Shown here piece after piece: positions 5,348 through 5,628 of a stretch of DNA of 5,628 bases. The first letter of the stretch is position 1. Each line of letters starts with the position of its first letter. Source of the DNA: CAYZRJ01 sp964480825 (GTDB taxonomy: Bacteria; Patescibacteriota; WWE3; UBA101185; UBA10185). The notes below the pieces were generated by a model that did no database searches, had not been told where the DNA came from, and worked only from the letters and a program-made list of their open reading frames with translations. A program made the translations under genes and the position numbers. The stretch lies in contig CAYZRJ010000039.1 in the NCBI GenBank assembly GCA_964480825.1, positions 1 through 5,628 of the forward strand, in the 5' to 3' direction.

Positions 5348-5376
5348 ATTTTAGCGTACTGTGTGTACGCTGTTAA
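5348..5376 (-). promoter_or_regulatory. Promoter with palindromic operator in the spacer, leaderless start
   Basis: On the minus strand TTAACA (5371-5376), a 17-bp spacer, TAAAAT (5348-5353); both hexamers match consensus at five of six bases. The seventh base after the -10 is the A of the ATG at 5341, so the mRNA would be leaderless. The spacer is almost entirely a perfect inverted repeat: AGCGTAC (5353-5359), 5 nt, GTACGCT (5365-5371). A repressor bound there would block both hexamers, as expected for an autoregulated antitoxin; Phd/YefM operators are short palindromes with a GTAC or TGTACA core. It is not a terminator for the tRNAs, since no T-run follows. Confidence 0.6.
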
Positions 5377-5384
5377 TATATTCT

Positions 5385-5458
5385 TGGCAGGCCCGTCGGG
5401 ATTCGAACCCAAAATGTTCCTTTTGGAGAGGAAAGTGATGCCATTTCACTACGGGCCT
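5385..5458 (-). tRNA. tRNA-Trp (anticodon CCA)
   Basis: Complete cloverleaf: acceptor AGGCCCG/CGGGCCT, D-stem GTGA/TCAC, anticodon stem TTCCT/AGGAA with loop CTCCAAA (anticodon at 5424-5426), T-arm TTGGG-TTCGAAT-CCCGA. The 3' end has discriminator G73 and an encoded CCA (5385-5387). A1-U72 and G73 are as expected for bacterial tRNA-Trp. It is the last tRNA of the array, 8 nt after tRNA-Thr. With CCA reading UGG, the tRNA gives no hint of UGA recoding. Confidence 0.93.
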
Positions 5459-5466
5459 ATATATTA

Positions 5467-5542
5467 TGGAGCCCACTCGCGGAATCGAACCGCGGACCAC
5501 TTCCTTACCATGGAAGTGCTCTACCATCTGAGCTAAGTGGGC
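5467..5542 (-). tRNA. tRNA-Thr (anticodon GGT)
   Basis: Complete 76-nt cloverleaf: acceptor GCCCACT/AGTGGGC, D-arm GCTC...GAGC, anticodon stem CTTCC/GGAAG with loop ATGGTAA (anticodon at 5507-5509), variable loop TGGTC, T-arm CGCGG-TTCGATT-CCGCG. The discriminator is U73, followed by an encoded CCA (5467-5469). It lies 10 nt after tRNA-Tyr and 8 nt before tRNA-Trp, so all three are probably processed from one transcript. Confidence 0.95.
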
Positions 5543-5552
5543 ACCTTTATTT

Positions 5553-5628
5553 TGGTGCCGAGTGAGGGATTCGGACCCCCGAAGGCGTAAGCCAGCTGAT
5601 TTACAGTCAGCCCCATTTGACCACTTTG
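5553..5628 (-). tRNA. tRNA-Tyr (anticodon GTA), 5' end cut by the window
   Basis: Partial class II tRNA. Seen: the end of the D-arm, anticodon stem GCTGA/TCAGC with loop CTGTAAA (anticodon GTA at 5602-5604), a long variable arm with GGC-TTAC-GCC, T-stem GGGGG/CCCTC, acceptor 3' strand ACTCGGC, discriminator A73 and an encoded CCA (5553-5555). About the first ten bases lie beyond the window. The long variable arm and GTA anticodon fix the identity. The T-loop reads TCCGAAT rather than TTCGAAT, so position 55 is C. Confidence 0.93.

Noticed and set aside
5324..5536. Plus-strand open frame across the tRNA genes
   Set aside because: It is the complement of tRNA-Trp and tRNA-Thr and the promoter region; tRNA structure explains the sequence.
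1..5628. CRISPR array, transposon ends or rRNA
   Set aside because: No regularly spaced repeats, no transposase-like reading frame, no paired long terminal repeats and no rRNA signature are visible.

Overview
The window looks like an AT-rich genome of a small-genome bacterium, most likely from the Candidate Phyla Radiation (Patescibacteria, perhaps Microgenomates). This placement is inference. It rests on the GT-C glycosyltransferase with a YHPGVTLMWLSS-type first loop, a short acidic helical protein like those common in that group, the many small orphan genes, and start codons without Shine-Dalgarno sequences.

Layout. At the left, a multi-pass GT39/ArnT-like glycosyltransferase (plus strand, 5' end possibly outside the window) converges on a three-gene minus-strand operon read from 3142 to 1443. 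The operon encodes a membrane-anchored protein with a possible double-psi beta-barrel-like C-terminus, a 107-residue helical protein and a YdcF/ElyC/SanA-like DUF218 protein. A short divergent control region (3143-3211) separates it from a solitary ribbon-helix-helix (CopG/BrnA-type) antitoxin on the plus strand. That gene converges on an HD-domain phosphohydrolase-like gene on the minus strand. Next is a self-contained single-gene cassette (promoter, Shine-Dalgarno, 187-residue unknown protein, intrinsic terminator) that is visibly richer in GC than its surroundings. Beyond it lies the wreck of a Phd/PIN toxin-antitoxin module whose promoter and operator still look intact. The right edge is a minus-strand tRNA array, Tyr-Thr-Trp in transcription order, each with an encoded CCA; the Tyr gene is cut by the window edge.

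How it fits together. The left half looks like an envelope neighbourhood (lipid-linked sugar transfer, an envelope-facing protein, a DUF218 protein). The right half, next to the tRNA genes, is accessory DNA: two toxin-antitoxin relics, a possible coding remnant and a composition-shifted orphan cassette. Several promoter -10 elements sit exactly 7-8 nt before start codons, suggesting leaderless mRNAs. The GC-rich cassette is the exception, with a leader and a strong Shine-Dalgarno. I see no CRISPR array, no rRNA and no intact transposase. I did not find a clearly new multi-gene system. The best candidates for a second look are the orphan cassette, the Phd-PIN relic with its operator, and the leaderless promoter pattern.
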